Counted from the stretch's first letter, positions 26,374-36,930 are shown. The stretch: 64,000 nt of DNA from Bdellovibrio svalbardensis (GCF_029531655.1 NZ_JANRMI010000004.1:372001-436000), one strand, 5' to 3'. The notes: generated from the letters alone by a model not told the origin. Numbers and translations are program-made.

Positions 26374-27267
26374 ATGAATGAACAAAATTCCGCACTGGTG
26401 CTGGGCGCCTTGGATGAATGCATCGAACGCTACGTTGAAACACGACGGGCACAGATCGACAGTTTTATTCATCGCCACTTTTCAGTTGAAGAAACATTCC
26501 AAATTCAAAAAAAATCCTTCCTGGTTGATTTATTCTTGAATCCTCTGAATGCTCTTTGGTCCATCCCTTATCTCTCCCTCAAAAAGGCATCTGAAACCCT
26601 GGATAAAATGGGTTATAGCCAATTCACATTGGCCTTCGATAGGATTCCCTCTGGAATCAAGACTGGCTATCAAAAAGAAATTGAACGACTCCTTAGCACA
26701 GAGGTATTTTCCTGCGAGTCATTAATCAAAGATATCGAAGATCATCCACTTTTGGGGCAATACTTTACCTCTGAACAGCTTTCCGCAACCAGCATCAAGA
26801 TTCGCAAAGAACTGCAAGGTGAAATTGAAAAGTATTCTTCCAGCCAGGCGATGATCTCTGATTTATCCAGCTCTCTGCTGACTTTGGGTATCGGCTGGAT
26901 TTTCTTTGGAGATAAAACATTAGGCGTTCTTGGTTTAGGAGATAAGATTGCGCAAAAGATGGCTCATGACAAAGCCGCTTCGGGCTTCTTTCTGGGAAAA
27001 CGCCTGGGCTCCACCTTTTATCATGCTTTTCCGCCCCACCCATCGCGCTCCCAGGTCCTTGGGGCGACTCTGGTTGTTGGTCTTTTTCTGACTGCCCTCA
27101 GTCTTTTCACCAGCATCATGAGTGATCCCCTTCGAAAGCAGCTCGGTTTGCACAACAAAAGGCTCAATGTCCTGGCTGATTCACTTGAAGAAAAGCTGTT
27201 TTTGAATTTAAGAAAGGATTTTAAAAAGTCCACCAAATGCACCCTCCATGTAGCTGAAGCAGGGTAA
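26374..27267 (+). CDS. Membrane-associated protein of unknown function (DUF6635-like)
   Basis: 297 residues. The N-terminal block (TRRAQIDSFIHRHFSVEETF..., FLNPLNALWSIPYLSLKKA) recalls DUF6635 proteins, but I cannot confirm the family. Hydrophobic segments lie at ~168-185 and ~228-248 (VLGATLVVGLFLTALSLFTS), so it is probably an inner-membrane protein. No signal peptide. The ATG follows GAGGG by about 11 bases. It is followed by the oxygenase-like gene about 60 bases later. Confidence 0.65.
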   Translation: MNEQNSALVLGALDECIERYVETRRAQIDSFIHRHFSVEETFQIQKKSFLVDLFLNPLNALWSIPYLSLKKASETLDKMGYSQFTLAFDRIPSGIKTGYQKEIERLLSTEVFSCESLIKDIEDHPLLGQYFTSEQLSATSIKIRKELQGEIEKYSSSQAMISDLSSSLLTLGIGWIFFGDKTLGVLGLGDKIAQKMAHDKAASGFFLGKRLGSTFYHAFPPHPSRSQVLGATLVVGLFLTALSLFTSIMSDPLRKQLGLHNKRLNVLADSLEEKLFLNLRKDFKKSTKCTLHVAEAG

Positions 27268-27329
27268 GAGAACCTTTATTTTTCGTCCTGTGTTTGACAG
27301 CTTTGTTCGCTTTGCTGTTAAATCATTTC

Positions 27330-28271
27330 ATGCAAAAAATTGGACTTTCAAATCTTCTGGCTCCTGTAAGTTCCCATGAATTTCTTAACTCTTACTGGCC
27401 CTATGAGCCTCTCTTCATTCCCGCTAGCGAGAATAAACTTCAAGAGATCTTTTCGCTTCCACAACTTCAAGATCTGGAATCCTTAGTGGCGGCTCGGCTC
27501 TTGAAAGTCCGAGCTTGCCTGCCTGACTTTGACGACGAATACAGTTCTATTCATGTCGAGCCGAAAGACGCTCTCAAAGCTTATCGCAACAAGATGACCC
27601 TGGTGTTTGATCAAATGCAAACACAACACCCTACAATTGCTGAGGCCTTAAAAAACATCAGAGCTGATTTAGGATTGGTCACAGGGGGAGCTGAAAATGA
27701 TCTTTGCCGCGCACGCTCCATCGCTTATGCGACCCCTGGTGGTTGTGGCACACGCCTCCATTTCGATGCGAATGCGAACTTTGTCATTCAAATCAAAGGC
27801 TCCAAACGCTGGAGACTTGGCCCCAATGAATCTGTCGACAACCCGACAGAACGATTTACGACAGGCTCTGAAGAGATGCCGGCAGCCCTTGAAAAGCAAT
27901 GCCATGCTCCTTTGATCGAAGAGCTTCCTGAGGGCAGCATGGAGATTCTTATGGAGCCCGGTTGTGTCTTGTTTGTGCCGCGGGGATATTGGCATGAGAC
28001 AATGACTGACGAAGACTCGCTTTCATTAAACTTTACCTTCAGTCAGCCGACCTGGGCCGATGTCTTCACCAAATCACTGCAAGAAGTACTTCTGCAATCT
28101 CCAGAATGGCGCGAACTTGCCGATGGGCTCGAAGGGACGGATCAAGACCGAAAAAACAAGGCCCTCGCACGCTTTGATTTCCTTGTGAAAAACTTAGCCA
28201 GTGATTTGCCAGATATCTCGGGACAGCAGCTACTTATTGGTGGCGGACTACTTCGATCTTCCGAAGAATAG
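27330..28271 (+). CDS. JmjC/cupin-type oxygenase-like protein
   Basis: About 313 residues from ATG 27330 (MQKIGLSNLL); the frame is open to TTG 27294, which is itself part of a TTGACA sequence that could be a -35 box. The central cupin shows the iron triad of Fe(II)/2-oxoglutarate oxygenases: H144-x-D146 in HFDANANFVIQIKGSKRW and H222 in PRGYWHETM. The K of KGSKRW and the arrangement fit JmjC and RoxA-like ribosomal oxygenases. Substrate unknown, cytoplasmic. No clear RBS is seen at either start. Confidence 0.75.
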   Translation: MQKIGLSNLLAPVSSHEFLNSYWPYEPLFIPASENKLQEIFSLPQLQDLESLVAARLLKVRACLPDFDDEYSSIHVEPKDALKAYRNKMTLVFDQMQTQHPTIAEALKNIRADLGLVTGGAENDLCRARSIAYATPGGCGTRLHFDANANFVIQIKGSKRWRLGPNESVDNPTERFTTGSEEMPAALEKQCHAPLIEELPEGSMEILMEPGCVLFVPRGYWHETMTDEDSLSLNFTFSQPTWADVFTKSLQEVLLQSPEWRELADGLEGTDQDRKNKALARFDFLVKNLASDLPDISGQQLLIGGGLLRSSEE

Positions 28272-28392
28272 CTTAACCTTTCCCAGCTGAACGTTAGATA
28301 CCCCGTCACCTGGGCGATATATCCTTGGATTGCAACAGATGAAGAAGCATTGCGACACCGGCGCCGGAAGTAGGTCTGGTTCGCTTTGATAG

Positions 28393-29313
<921 letters not shown>

Positions 29314-29340
29314 TTGTAAGAAGCATTTTCTTAGTAATAA

Positions 29341-29373
29341 AAAAAGCTCGGCCTTATAACCGAGCTTTTTTTT
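29341..29373 (+). terminator. Rho-independent terminator, shared by kdsA and the DUF2062 gene
   Basis: Perfect 11-bp stem AAAAAGCTCGG / CCGAGCTTTTT with an 8-base loop and a long T run. The A run on the other side lets it work for the convergent gene as well. Confidence 0.92.
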
Positions 29374-29392
29374 ATTCGAATTCAAAATCATC

Positions 29393-29854
29393 CTAGCCGC
29401 GAATTCTCTTCGCGCTTCTGAAAATCATCAGCAAAACCCGATACACAACAAAAGCAACTAAAGGCGTCAACAAGGCCCACGCGACTATCGACTGTAGGCT
29501 GGCGAAACCATAGTCAGACAAAAATTTGCCTGGATCATCCATGAATTCTGCAATGATGGTTTTAGGATTGACCGAAACAGCAGGAACCTGAAACACCCAA
29601 GCGCCCGCCTTTATATAGACTGGAATCATTAACAATTGGACTGGCGCCAAAACGTAATTGACCGCTTGCAAAGTTGGTTGATTCAATTTCATAAGATAGC
29701 CAGCACCCAAACACAACACTGTGGTCGCACCCAATACTGGAAATAGCGCAATAAGAAAACCCATGGCACAGGTCAAAGCCAATCCTTCAGGAGTAGCCCC
29801 TTGACGAAGTTGATAACCGACAAATTCTCTCGCGCGTCTTAACATAGATATCAT
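29393..29854 (-). CDS. DUF2062 membrane protein
   Basis: About 153 residues from ATG 29854; the frame reaches TTG 29881. DUF2062 is seen from GATPEGLALTCAMGFLIALFPVLG, read in two parts, and the following hydrophobic helices: residues ~25-60, ~65-95 and ~115-145. It is an integral inner-membrane protein of unknown role; some relatives are fused to glycosyltransferases. The RBS is weak, so the start is uncertain. Convergent with kdsA. Confidence 0.8.
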   Translation of the reverse strand: MISMLRRAREFVGYQLRQGATPEGLALTCAMGFLIALFPVLGATTVLCLGAGYLMKLNQPTLQAVNYVLAPVQLLMIPVYIKAGAWVFQVPAVSVNPKTIIAEFMDDPGKFLSDYGFASLQSIVAWALLTPLVAFVVYRVLLMIFRSAKRIRG

Positions 29855-29914
29855 TACAACATCGAGGGCCTCACAAGCCAAGAAGGAATGCCTAACTATT
29901 GCATTGCCAAAACC

Positions 29915-31243
29915 CTAAATCTTTTTGGAGACGCGAATTGAAACCTGAAAGTCTTCGTGATTTAGACCGTTCATTTTATTTTTGCTGTCTATATAATCCT
30001 CGGCCACCTGTAATTGAATGATCAGGTCTTGATTCTCACGAACTAAAGCTACACCAAAACGACGATCCGGACGGAACATCGCATAGCGAGATTGTCGGTT
30101 GATGAAGCGACCTTGATTGTTCTCAACATAGTCCTGCTCATCCAGGACAGAACTATATTGAGTCCCGAAAGCCACCAGTGAAGTTTTACCTTTCAAATCC
30201 TGATCGACGCGAGTCAATCCGATTGAAATATTGGAGTTGAAGCTCACATCAACATTTCCGTCATAAGGCTTATAACCACCGGATAGATTTTTCTGCAAAT
30301 TGGTACCTAACCCCAGAGCAAAATTTAAAAGCCATTCCCGAGCGACCTTGCGCGTGAAAGAAAGGTTCGCGTAAGTCCCCACACCTGCCTGATTGAAGGT
30401 CTGCGAAACGGGAGCCTGTGCCTGCACTCCTGCATTCACAGTAAGCAATTGCTTGTCTGATTGAAACAGCTTTTTAAATACCGAATAGTCCACAACCAAA
30501 GGAAGAACATATGTCTCACCATCACTTAGATGCATGCTATTCCCATCAGTATCGCGCAGATCCACCACGACACGATCCAAGCCGGCTTCTTTGCGTGCGT
30601 AAGGATCGTTATGTCCATTCCACTGATGAATTTTCTCGATGACCTTATCCGACACAGGGTAAAGCATCAGATTATTTTTAGAACTCCCCGCAACATCCAA
30701 AACTCTTAAGCTTAACTGAATTTGTTGAACTTCATCACCGAGTGATAGACTGAGCTCATTCATGTTTCCCAAATGATCTACGTACTGATAGCGGCTATCG
30801 CCGTTGTGTTTCTCTAAAACGGCTGGATGGATCATTGTATTGGCGGCCGTCGAAGTAAAACTCACGCTATTGGAAGGCTTATCACCGGTGCGGAAACGAT
30901 TTGGCAGGCGAAACAATAAGAAAACGGCAGCATTTCCTGGATGTTGATAGCTGGGATGAGTGATCTCTTCGAATCGTTTCTGCGTGAAGGTCTCATTCTT
31001 GATGATCAATGGAGTACTGACTTCATCAACTTGTTGGATTTGAATTTGAGATCTGAGTTCATGCCGGCGAAGCATTTGGCGAGCCTTGCTATCAAAAAGC
31101 TCTTCATAACGACGACGCTGTTCAAACTCAATATTGGCCGGCTGATTTGGATCCAGAGGGTTCCAAGCCTGAAATCGCTCTTGCGCAAACGAGGATTGCA
31201 CAGTCAGTAAACACACACTCAGACTTAGCATTTTCTTAAACAT
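29915..31243 (-). CDS. Exported protein, possible outer-membrane barrel
   Basis: 442 residues from ATG 31243, with GGAGG 5 bases upstream. A signal peptide ends at SSFA. The N-terminal ~110 mature residues are charged (QRRRYEELFDSKARQMLRR), and the C-terminal half has alternating beta strands (TYANLSFTRKV, LNFALGLGTNL, VDVSFNSNISIGLT, RRFGVALVREN) that could form a barrel or beta-sandwich. Not recognised. It does not end in an aromatic residue, which argues against a classical porin. Confidence 0.7.
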   Translation of the reverse strand: MFKKMLSLSVCLLTVQSSFAQERFQAWNPLDPNQPANIEFEQRRRYEELFDSKARQMLRRHELRSQIQIQQVDEVSTPLIIKNETFTQKRFEEITHPSYQHPGNAAVFLLFRLPNRFRTGDKPSNSVSFTSTAANTMIHPAVLEKHNGDSRYQYVDHLGNMNELSLSLGDEVQQIQLSLRVLDVAGSSKNNLMLYPVSDKVIEKIHQWNGHNDPYARKEAGLDRVVVDLRDTDGNSMHLSDGETYVLPLVVDYSVFKKLFQSDKQLLTVNAGVQAQAPVSQTFNQAGVGTYANLSFTRKVAREWLLNFALGLGTNLQKNLSGGYKPYDGNVDVSFNSNISIGLTRVDQDLKGKTSLVAFGTQYSSVLDEQDYVENNQGRFINRQSRYAMFRPDRRFGVALVRENQDLIIQLQVAEDYIDSKNKMNGLNHEDFQVSIRVSKKI

Positions 31244-31436
31244 AACAGCCTCCATCACTAAACGTATCTTTAGAGCAAAATGGAGGCCCTGACGGCAACT
31301 ACCTGAGACCAGTTTGGAGTGTCAGGATTCTAGACAGGTGTCGCTTTTTGAAAGTAGCAGTAAGAATAGAAGCAGGGCTCTACAGCCAAGCCACAGCCGA
31401 GCAGCCATGGACTTCGCTATAGAGCACATCGGAGGA

Positions 31437-33221
31437 TTACTTGTTCAGGTAGAACATATAGCTCTCGCGAGCTCCGTTGAATTTGGCTAAGCACGCAGGC
31501 TTCGTCAAACTCGTCGTAATTGTCGATGACTGATAGGTCGCGAGCAATTTTGTCGCACTGATCTTTTTGATATTCAATCCACCAACTTCAATCACGCGGC
31601 AGTTCACCCAACTGTTCCCATTAACGTTCACACCCTCGTAATGCTCTTGACGAGTCATCAACGAGCCACCCGTTCCATCAACGAAAGGAGAGTACTTTTC
31701 AAAGAAGATCAAACCCTGAGGACGAATTTTATCTACAATTGCAAAGTTAGCAGCGGTTGTTGCCGACCAATCCATATCCACCTTCGGAAGACAAGCATTG
31801 GCGCGCTCCATACCAGATTGATAGTAATATTGGGAGTAACACTGAAGCTGGGCAATCTTAAGAGCCTCTGAACTAGCACCGTTAGCGATAGAAGCACAGG
31901 TCGCACCGGAAGAAATTTTGGATGCATTCAAATCATTCCAATTAAAGTTAGCATTTGCATCCACGGCATAAGACGCATCTGTCACCGCCCATTTGTTGGT
32001 GCACGTAACTGCTTTTACTGTGCCATTGATGTTGGCATTTCCAGAGCAACTCATGGTTTTAATACCACTGGTGCTGGTCGATGTGCTTCCGCAAGTGATT
32101 CCCGACCAATCATTCAAATTCACGGGATTTCCATTGGCATCAGAACAGCCACCACCCAATTGTGCCTGATAGTTGCTGCTGTTATCCGGACCACAAACCC
32201 ATGCATTGGAATAGGTCGTACCCGCAATAGTTACATCATGAGGCGCACAGTTCGGCATCATATCGTATTGCAATTTAGCCGTATCCATCTTCCAACCATC
32301 AGTTAAATTCACAGTGCCGGTCTGGCTGCTGATCTGATCTGCGAAGTTCGCAACAGAGCTTGCAAAAGAGAACTCACTATCTGCTCCGCCATTAGCGCTA
32401 AAATCCACGCCCAACGATGTTTTCATCGCTGGCGTCAGTCCGATTTTTGAGCCGCAAGTTGAAAAACTATTCTGACCTTCCCATACCTGCAAGCCATAAA
32501 TATCAGAGCTGTCTGCGATCACACTGCCCTTCCACAACTTCAAATAGATAGCCTGACCTGATGGAGGACCATGACAGGTGTTATCATTGCTATCACATGG
32601 CGCTTTGGTACCGTTCGGTAGAGAAAAATCCACGGCACCGATTGTCCAGGCGCCAGTAGGATCGAAGACTTGAGCCGCAGCCACCGTGACTGGAGCAACG
32701 ACACTTGAAATGTTTGAAGCCGGAACTGTGACTTCCCCAGCATTGGGATCAAAGTCAATCGTACCAAGGTTGGCGTCCTTTTTAAAGGCCGTCGTAGATT
32801 TGGTTTCTGCATTCCCGTTGAGATCTTTTTTTGATGAATCTGAAATCAAGAAATCTGCCGCCTTATTTCCATTACTATCAACAAGGAAGCAAGTGAGTGG
32901 CTGGCCCGTGGCACCAGCAATACTAACATTGAAAGATCCATCGCTCCCCACACTGGCTGTCGCAGTCTGCACTGGAGTCGTGTTAGTCGAGCAACTCACT
33001 TTGTAGGAACTCAAAGTCACGCTCATGGCTGAGACCGCTTCTTCTAATTGTGCAAAAGATTGCACCTTCTCCAAGCCTTGAGCACTGTTTCCCAAACTCA
33101 AGACCCCCGATACATTTAAAGCATCACCGCTGCTGGAGCTAGAGCTACCTCCGCTACAACCGGTCAATCCAAAAACCATCGTCGGCACAATACTCAATAA
33201 AATCCGTTTTGTGTTTTTCAT
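31437..33221 (-). CDS. Large lipoprotein of unknown function
   Basis: 594 residues. The signal peptide ends in the lipobox GLTGC with C22, followed by a Ser/Gly linker. The body is rich in small polar residues, with many cysteines in the second half (TCHGPPSG, NCAPHD, WVCGPDNSS, TCGSTSTS, CTNKW). The N-terminal ~100 residues after the linker (VGSDGSFNVSIAGATGQPLTC) look like a small beta-sandwich. Not recognised. It is the same type of Bdellovibrio surface lipoprotein as others in the window, in a separate transcription unit. Confidence 0.75.
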   Translation of the reverse strand: MKNTKRILLSIVPTMVFGLTGCSGGSSSSSSGDALNVSGVLSLGNSAQGLEKVQSFAQLEEAVSAMSVTLSSYKVSCSTNTTPVQTATASVGSDGSFNVSIAGATGQPLTCFLVDSNGNKAADFLISDSSKKDLNGNAETKSTTAFKKDANLGTIDFDPNAGEVTVPASNISSVVAPVTVAAAQVFDPTGAWTIGAVDFSLPNGTKAPCDSNDNTCHGPPSGQAIYLKLWKGSVIADSSDIYGLQVWEGQNSFSTCGSKIGLTPAMKTSLGVDFSANGGADSEFSFASSVANFADQISSQTGTVNLTDGWKMDTAKLQYDMMPNCAPHDVTIAGTTYSNAWVCGPDNSSNYQAQLGGGCSDANGNPVNLNDWSGITCGSTSTSTSGIKTMSCSGNANINGTVKAVTCTNKWAVTDASYAVDANANFNWNDLNASKISSGATCASIANGASSEALKIAQLQCYSQYYYQSGMERANACLPKVDMDWSATTAANFAIVDKIRPQGLIFFEKYSPFVDGTGGSLMTRQEHYEGVNVNGNSWVNCRVIEVGGLNIKKISATKLLATYQSSTITTSLTKPACLAKFNGARESYMFYLNK

Positions 33222-33525
33222 TACTCTCCCTCTTCTTTAAGTCTTCAATAGACCGCATTCTTATCGGCACCCATATAAGAAATAAGAGCTAAATTTTGAA
33301 TTATGAGATTTCTCTATGAATATGTTTCGGATGGAAACGAAAAGGTTGATGTGAGTGAACGCTCGTCTTTTCTTTCGAAACCTGCAATGAAAATAAACAA
33401 ATAATAATTTGAATACAGCCTGTGCACCGTTCCCATGTATTTTCTCATTTTATTTTGGAGCAACTTCCCTTTGTGTTGTTCAGACATATATTGAAGAAAC
33501 AATTTTAATCTGAAAGGACTTTCAA
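33222..33525. other. Intergenic region between divergent genes
   Basis: 304 AT-rich bases between the lipoprotein gene and the small exported metal-binding-like protein. It must carry both promoters. I see no hairpin, repeat or small gene that I can support. Confidence 0.4.
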
Positions 33526-33819
33526 ATGAAAAGCACTCTTCTGGCGGCACTCGTTGCAATAACCTTTGGCGCAACACTTTCACATGCTGCCGACACAGCA
33601 AAAAAATCAACGACATCCAAAGCTCCTCCCATGGAGTGGACGGCCGTGCAAAGAGAAAATATGGCGAAGATGCATGAAAGCATGGCAACCTGCCTTCGTT
33701 CAAGCAAGTCTATGAGCGACTGTCGTGCTGAAATGAAAACTTCTTGTAAAGAAATGGGGAAAGAAGGCTGCCCAATGCACGGCAAAGGTCACCACGGCAT
33801 GATGTCTGAAGAATGGTAA
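33526..33819 (+). CDS. Small Met/His/Cys-rich exported protein
   Basis: 97 residues with a clear signal peptide ending at LSHA. The mature ~75 residues are rich in Met, Lys, Cys and His, with four cysteines and the tail CPMHGKGHHGMM. This composition suggests copper or other soft-metal binding in the periplasm, but no family is recognised. AAAGGA lies 7 bases before the ATG. A terminator shared with the convergent response regulator follows. Confidence 0.75.
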   Translation: MKSTLLAALVAITFGATLSHAADTAKKSTTSKAPPMEWTAVQRENMAKMHESMATCLRSSKSMSDCRAEMKTSCKEMGKEGCPMHGKGHHGMMSEEW

Positions 33820-33828
33820 GCCCAATGA

Positions 33829-33852
33829 AAGGCTCGCACTCCTGCGAGCCTT
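33829..33852. terminator. Hairpin terminator between convergent genes
   Basis: AAGGCTCGCA / TGCGAGCCTT, a perfect 10-bp stem with a 4-base loop, lies between the small exported protein gene and the receiver gene. It is followed by TCTCTT on the plus strand. Confidence 0.75.
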
Positions 33853-33855
33853 CTC

Positions 33856-34233
33856 TTAATTGTGACTGATCCCCTCCACGATGCGATCAATCAAGGTCTC
33901 ACCCTCCATTGGTTTCGAGAGAATATCCACAACGCCATACTTTTTGACGTCATCCAAGTTGACATCACTATAGCCAGTTAAAAAGAAAACCTTCGGCGGC
34001 TTCAAATACCGATCATGAATATTTTTGGCAAGAGTGATCCCATCGCCGTCAGGCATGCGCACGTCAGTGAGAAGCACATCAATTTGATTGTCTTTAAGAA
34101 CATCCAAGGCTTTGCGCCCGCTGGAGGCCTCAAAGACTTTGGCGCCTTCATACTCAAAGAGATCTTTGAGTATCTCACGAATCATCACCTCATCGTCGAC
34201 AACCAACATATTCAGGTTCGCAAGTTTCTTCAT
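33856..34233 (-). CDS. Single-domain response regulator
   Basis: 125 residues, one receiver domain and nothing else. The acidic pair is in VVDDE, the phospho-acceptor aspartate in LLTDVRMPDGDG, then FFLTGYSD and the lysine of LSKP. Its ATG is 3 bases after the stop of the histidine kinase gene, so they form one operon and surely a cognate pair. With no output domain it would act through protein contacts or as a phosphorelay step. Confidence 0.92.
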   Translation of the reverse strand: MKKLANLNMLVVDDEVMIREILKDLFEYEGAKVFEASSGRKALDVLKDNQIDVLLTDVRMPDGDGITLAKNIHDRYLKPPKVFFLTGYSDVNLDDVKKYGVVDILSKPMEGETLIDRIVEGISHN

Positions 34234-34236
34234 CGT

Positions 34237-36084
34237 TCAAATATTCCTTTGCCCGACTTCATTATGAAACATCGGAATTTCAAATACAAACTTTGTGTTC
34301 TTACTTTCTTGATCCAACCATAAATGCCCCCCATGGTCTTCTATAATCCCCCTGGAAATACTGAGGCCTAAACCGGTTCCTTTGCCTATTTCCTTGGTTG
34401 TAAAAAACGGTGACATGACTTGTTCGGCCAATTTGGGAGGTATCCCTTGTCCGCTGTCCAAAACAGCAAATCGAATCTTACCTGCGACAGTTTCCCGAAC
34501 GTCGATGGAGACCCATTTCTCTTCAAGTTTCTCTAAGGCATCAAAGGAGTTATTCAATAGGTTGATCAACACTTGAATGATCTGTCCCGGCCTACACATA
34601 AAAGTCAAATCCGCGCGGACCTCCACACGAATCTCCACTCCATGCTTAGAGAAACGTTCCTTACACAAAGCCAGTGTCTGACTGACCAAATCAGAAGCTT
34701 GCACCAATGAAAAAGGATCCTTTTCGCCAGATCTGGCAAAACTGCGTAGGCCCCTGACCACGCTGCCAATTCGATCTGAGGTTTGTCCGATTTTCTCCAA
34801 CTCTTCCTGAATGCTCGTCCTCGAGAAATTCACATCGGCGAGCTTGCGCTGCAAGGTTTCCACTTTTCCTTTTATGATAGCTAAAGGATTGTTGATTTCA
34901 TGAGCGACTCCTGCGGCCATAATTCCCAAAGAGGCCATCTTCGAGGACTCGATCAAGGTTTTCTCTGCTTCTCTCCGCATTGTGATATCAAATCGAATAG
35001 CGATAAACTGTCCCACCTTACCCCGAGCATCTGGGATTGGAACGATGATGGTGTCGACCCAGTAGAGAACCCCGTTTTTCTTTCTGTTGCAGATCTCCCC
35101 GTGCCAGGGTTTCCCCTCTAGAATTGTTTGCCACAGCTCTGCAAAGAACTCCGGTGGATGAAAACCTGAATTGAGTTTGTGATGACTGTGCCCCAGAAGC
35201 TCCTCTTTTGAATAACCAGAAACTTCTACAAACTTCTCATTCGCATAAGTGATCGCTCCCGTGGAATCCGCGATTTCCACCATGGCTGTAAGATCCAATG
35301 CTTCGACCAACAGAGAGAACCGACTTTTCTCCAATTCCAGGGCATTGAAGGCTTGAAGAAGTTCGCTTTCAATTCTCTTCATTTTGCTAACATCAGTCAC
35401 AACAACAAAGAAGCCGACTATCTGCCCCCCTTCAATGTCTGGAATATAGTTCGCCAGAGTGGCGCGGCTTCCTCCCTGTGGCAAAGGTATTTCCCGCTCG
35501 AAGGTTTGAAACTCCCCCGCAAGCGCTTTCTCCATATATCCAACATTTGCCGCGAAAAGTTTTTCACCTATGACCTCGCGGATATGTTTTCCTCTAATCT
35601 CCTGAGGCTTCACCAAGAAATATTCATAATACGCTTTGTTAGCAAATTTATTGCGAAGATCGCGGTCCCAATATCCAATCATCGCAGGAACACCGTCGAG
35701 AATTTTTATAAGCATATTATTCTCGAAGGAAATTTTAGAACCCGAATCCCCCTTTCGCCCACTTCCATAGAAAAGCTTCGTCTGGGGGCTCATGCAAAAT
35801 ATCCAGTTCACTAAAAAATACTCCTCTGACTTAGTGCTCTGACGCAGGGAGAATTCCTTGGGGCCCGCGCCCTCATCAAAAGAATGTGACTTCAAGTATA
35901 ACGAAACAGCTTCAACATCAGCGGGATGAACGAAATCAAAAAACGAATTTCCTGTAGATTCCTGGGAGCGCCCACTCAGGCTTTCATGCCAAGCTGTGTT
36001 GCCCTCGACAATTCGACCTTGGGAATCAAGGATCACTAGCAGATCTGGAGACAGTTGAAAGAAATCATTATGTAACTCGGGCAT
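34237..36084 (-). CDS. PAS-domain sensor histidine kinase
   Basis: 615 residues from ATG 36084 (MPELHNDFF), with GGGAG 5 bases upstream; the open frame to 36249 lacks an RBS and overlaps the divergent gene. Three PAS domains occupy ~5-120, ~135-250 and ~255-370 (FVEVSGYSKEELLGHSHHKLNS). The HisKA domain has H395 in GVAHEINNPLA, a relaxed form used by this kinase class, then an HATPase_c domain (NLLNNSFDAL, DSGQGIP, FFTTKEIGKGTGLGLS). No membrane segment or signal peptide: a cytoplasmic sensor, perhaps of a soluble or redox signal. Partner: the receiver 3 bases downstream. Confidence 0.92.
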   Translation of the reverse strand: MPELHNDFFQLSPDLLVILDSQGRIVEGNTAWHESLSGRSQESTGNSFFDFVHPADVEAVSLYLKSHSFDEGAGPKEFSLRQSTKSEEYFLVNWIFCMSPQTKLFYGSGRKGDSGSKISFENNMLIKILDGVPAMIGYWDRDLRNKFANKAYYEYFLVKPQEIRGKHIREVIGEKLFAANVGYMEKALAGEFQTFEREIPLPQGGSRATLANYIPDIEGGQIVGFFVVVTDVSKMKRIESELLQAFNALELEKSRFSLLVEALDLTAMVEIADSTGAITYANEKFVEVSGYSKEELLGHSHHKLNSGFHPPEFFAELWQTILEGKPWHGEICNRKKNGVLYWVDTIIVPIPDARGKVGQFIAIRFDITMRREAEKTLIESSKMASLGIMAAGVAHEINNPLAIIKGKVETLQRKLADVNFSRTSIQEELEKIGQTSDRIGSVVRGLRSFARSGEKDPFSLVQASDLVSQTLALCKERFSKHGVEIRVEVRADLTFMCRPGQIIQVLINLLNNSFDALEKLEEKWVSIDVRETVAGKIRFAVLDSGQGIPPKLAEQVMSPFFTTKEIGKGTGLGLSISRGIIEDHGGHLWLDQESKNTKFVFEIPMFHNEVGQRNI

Positions 36085-36208
36085 ATCTCTCCCAACAACT
36101 TCAGGTCGATTTATTCTCGCATTTCTACATATATCGGGGCAAATAAATCTCAAGATCACAAACATCTGACACTTGATTGTCGGGAAACTCGCCACTACTC
36201 TTAGAACC

Positions 36209-36889
36209 ATGATACTTTGTCTTTTGAAATTCTTTTTCAGTCTCAACACTCTGGCGCATGCCGCCGAAGTTCCATTGAAGATTGCTATGTCAGATGTTGG
36301 GCCCTTCAGCTATTCTGTTGATGGAAAACTTCACGGCCTGAATTATGATATTTTGAAAGATATTTCAAAACACTCCGGCATTAAGTTCAGCTTTCACCTT
36401 TACCCTCATATTCGTTTGGTCAATTCTCTCAGCAACATCAAACCGGATCTTGCAATTGTCTTTGAAGATTCCTGTCTGAAATATAAAAGTGAATATGAAG
36501 TTCAAACGAAACTATACACTTCGAAACCGACGCTCTTTTTAACAAAATCCGCCAACACTGATTTGTCCAAACTTCGAATTGGCCTGATTCGTGGTACATG
36601 CGTGGACCTTTCGACGAAATATCTGAAACACGAACTGGTCATGGACATCGCCGACATGGGACAAGCTATGGAGATGCTTAAAGGGGGGCGAATTGATGGT
36701 GTCTGCGGTCTTCCTTTGGTTGTTAAATTCAATCTCGAAAAAGTAAACTATCCATCAACCCTGCTTAAAAGCCACACCGACAGTAAAATCCTGCAAGCTG
36801 TTCTATGCCGAAAAAGAGAACTGCCTGAGAACACCAAAAGAAAACTCGAACTGGCGGTCAAAGAGATTAAAATTCCTAAGATTGATTAA
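36209..36889 (+). CDS. Orphan periplasmic solute-binding-like protein (SBP_bac_3)
   Basis: About 226 residues from ATG 36209. The signal peptide ends at LAHA. The mature part begins PLKIAMSDVGPFSYSVDGKLHGLNYDIL (given in part), the first lobe of amino-acid-type binding proteins; the second lobe starts LSKLRIGLIRGTC. No ABC permease or ATPase is near, so it may be a sensory binding protein or have another job, possibly as a signal receptor for the divergent kinase. There is no good RBS. Confidence 0.75.
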   Translation: MILCLLKFFFSLNTLAHAAEVPLKIAMSDVGPFSYSVDGKLHGLNYDILKDISKHSGIKFSFHLYPHIRLVNSLSNIKPDLAIVFEDSCLKYKSEYEVQTKLYTSKPTLFLTKSANTDLSKLRIGLIRGTCVDLSTKYLKHELVMDIADMGQAMEMLKGGRIDGVCGLPLVVKFNLEKVNYPSTLLKSHTDSKILQAVLCRKRELPENTKRKLELAVKEIKIPKID

Positions 36890-36930
36890 AAAGTCTTTCA
36901 TTTCACAGCCCAAAAATAATATCCTCAGTT

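Noticed and set aside
36085-36249. N-terminal extension of the PAS kinase
   Set aside because: It overlaps the divergent gene, and ATG 36084 has a good RBS.
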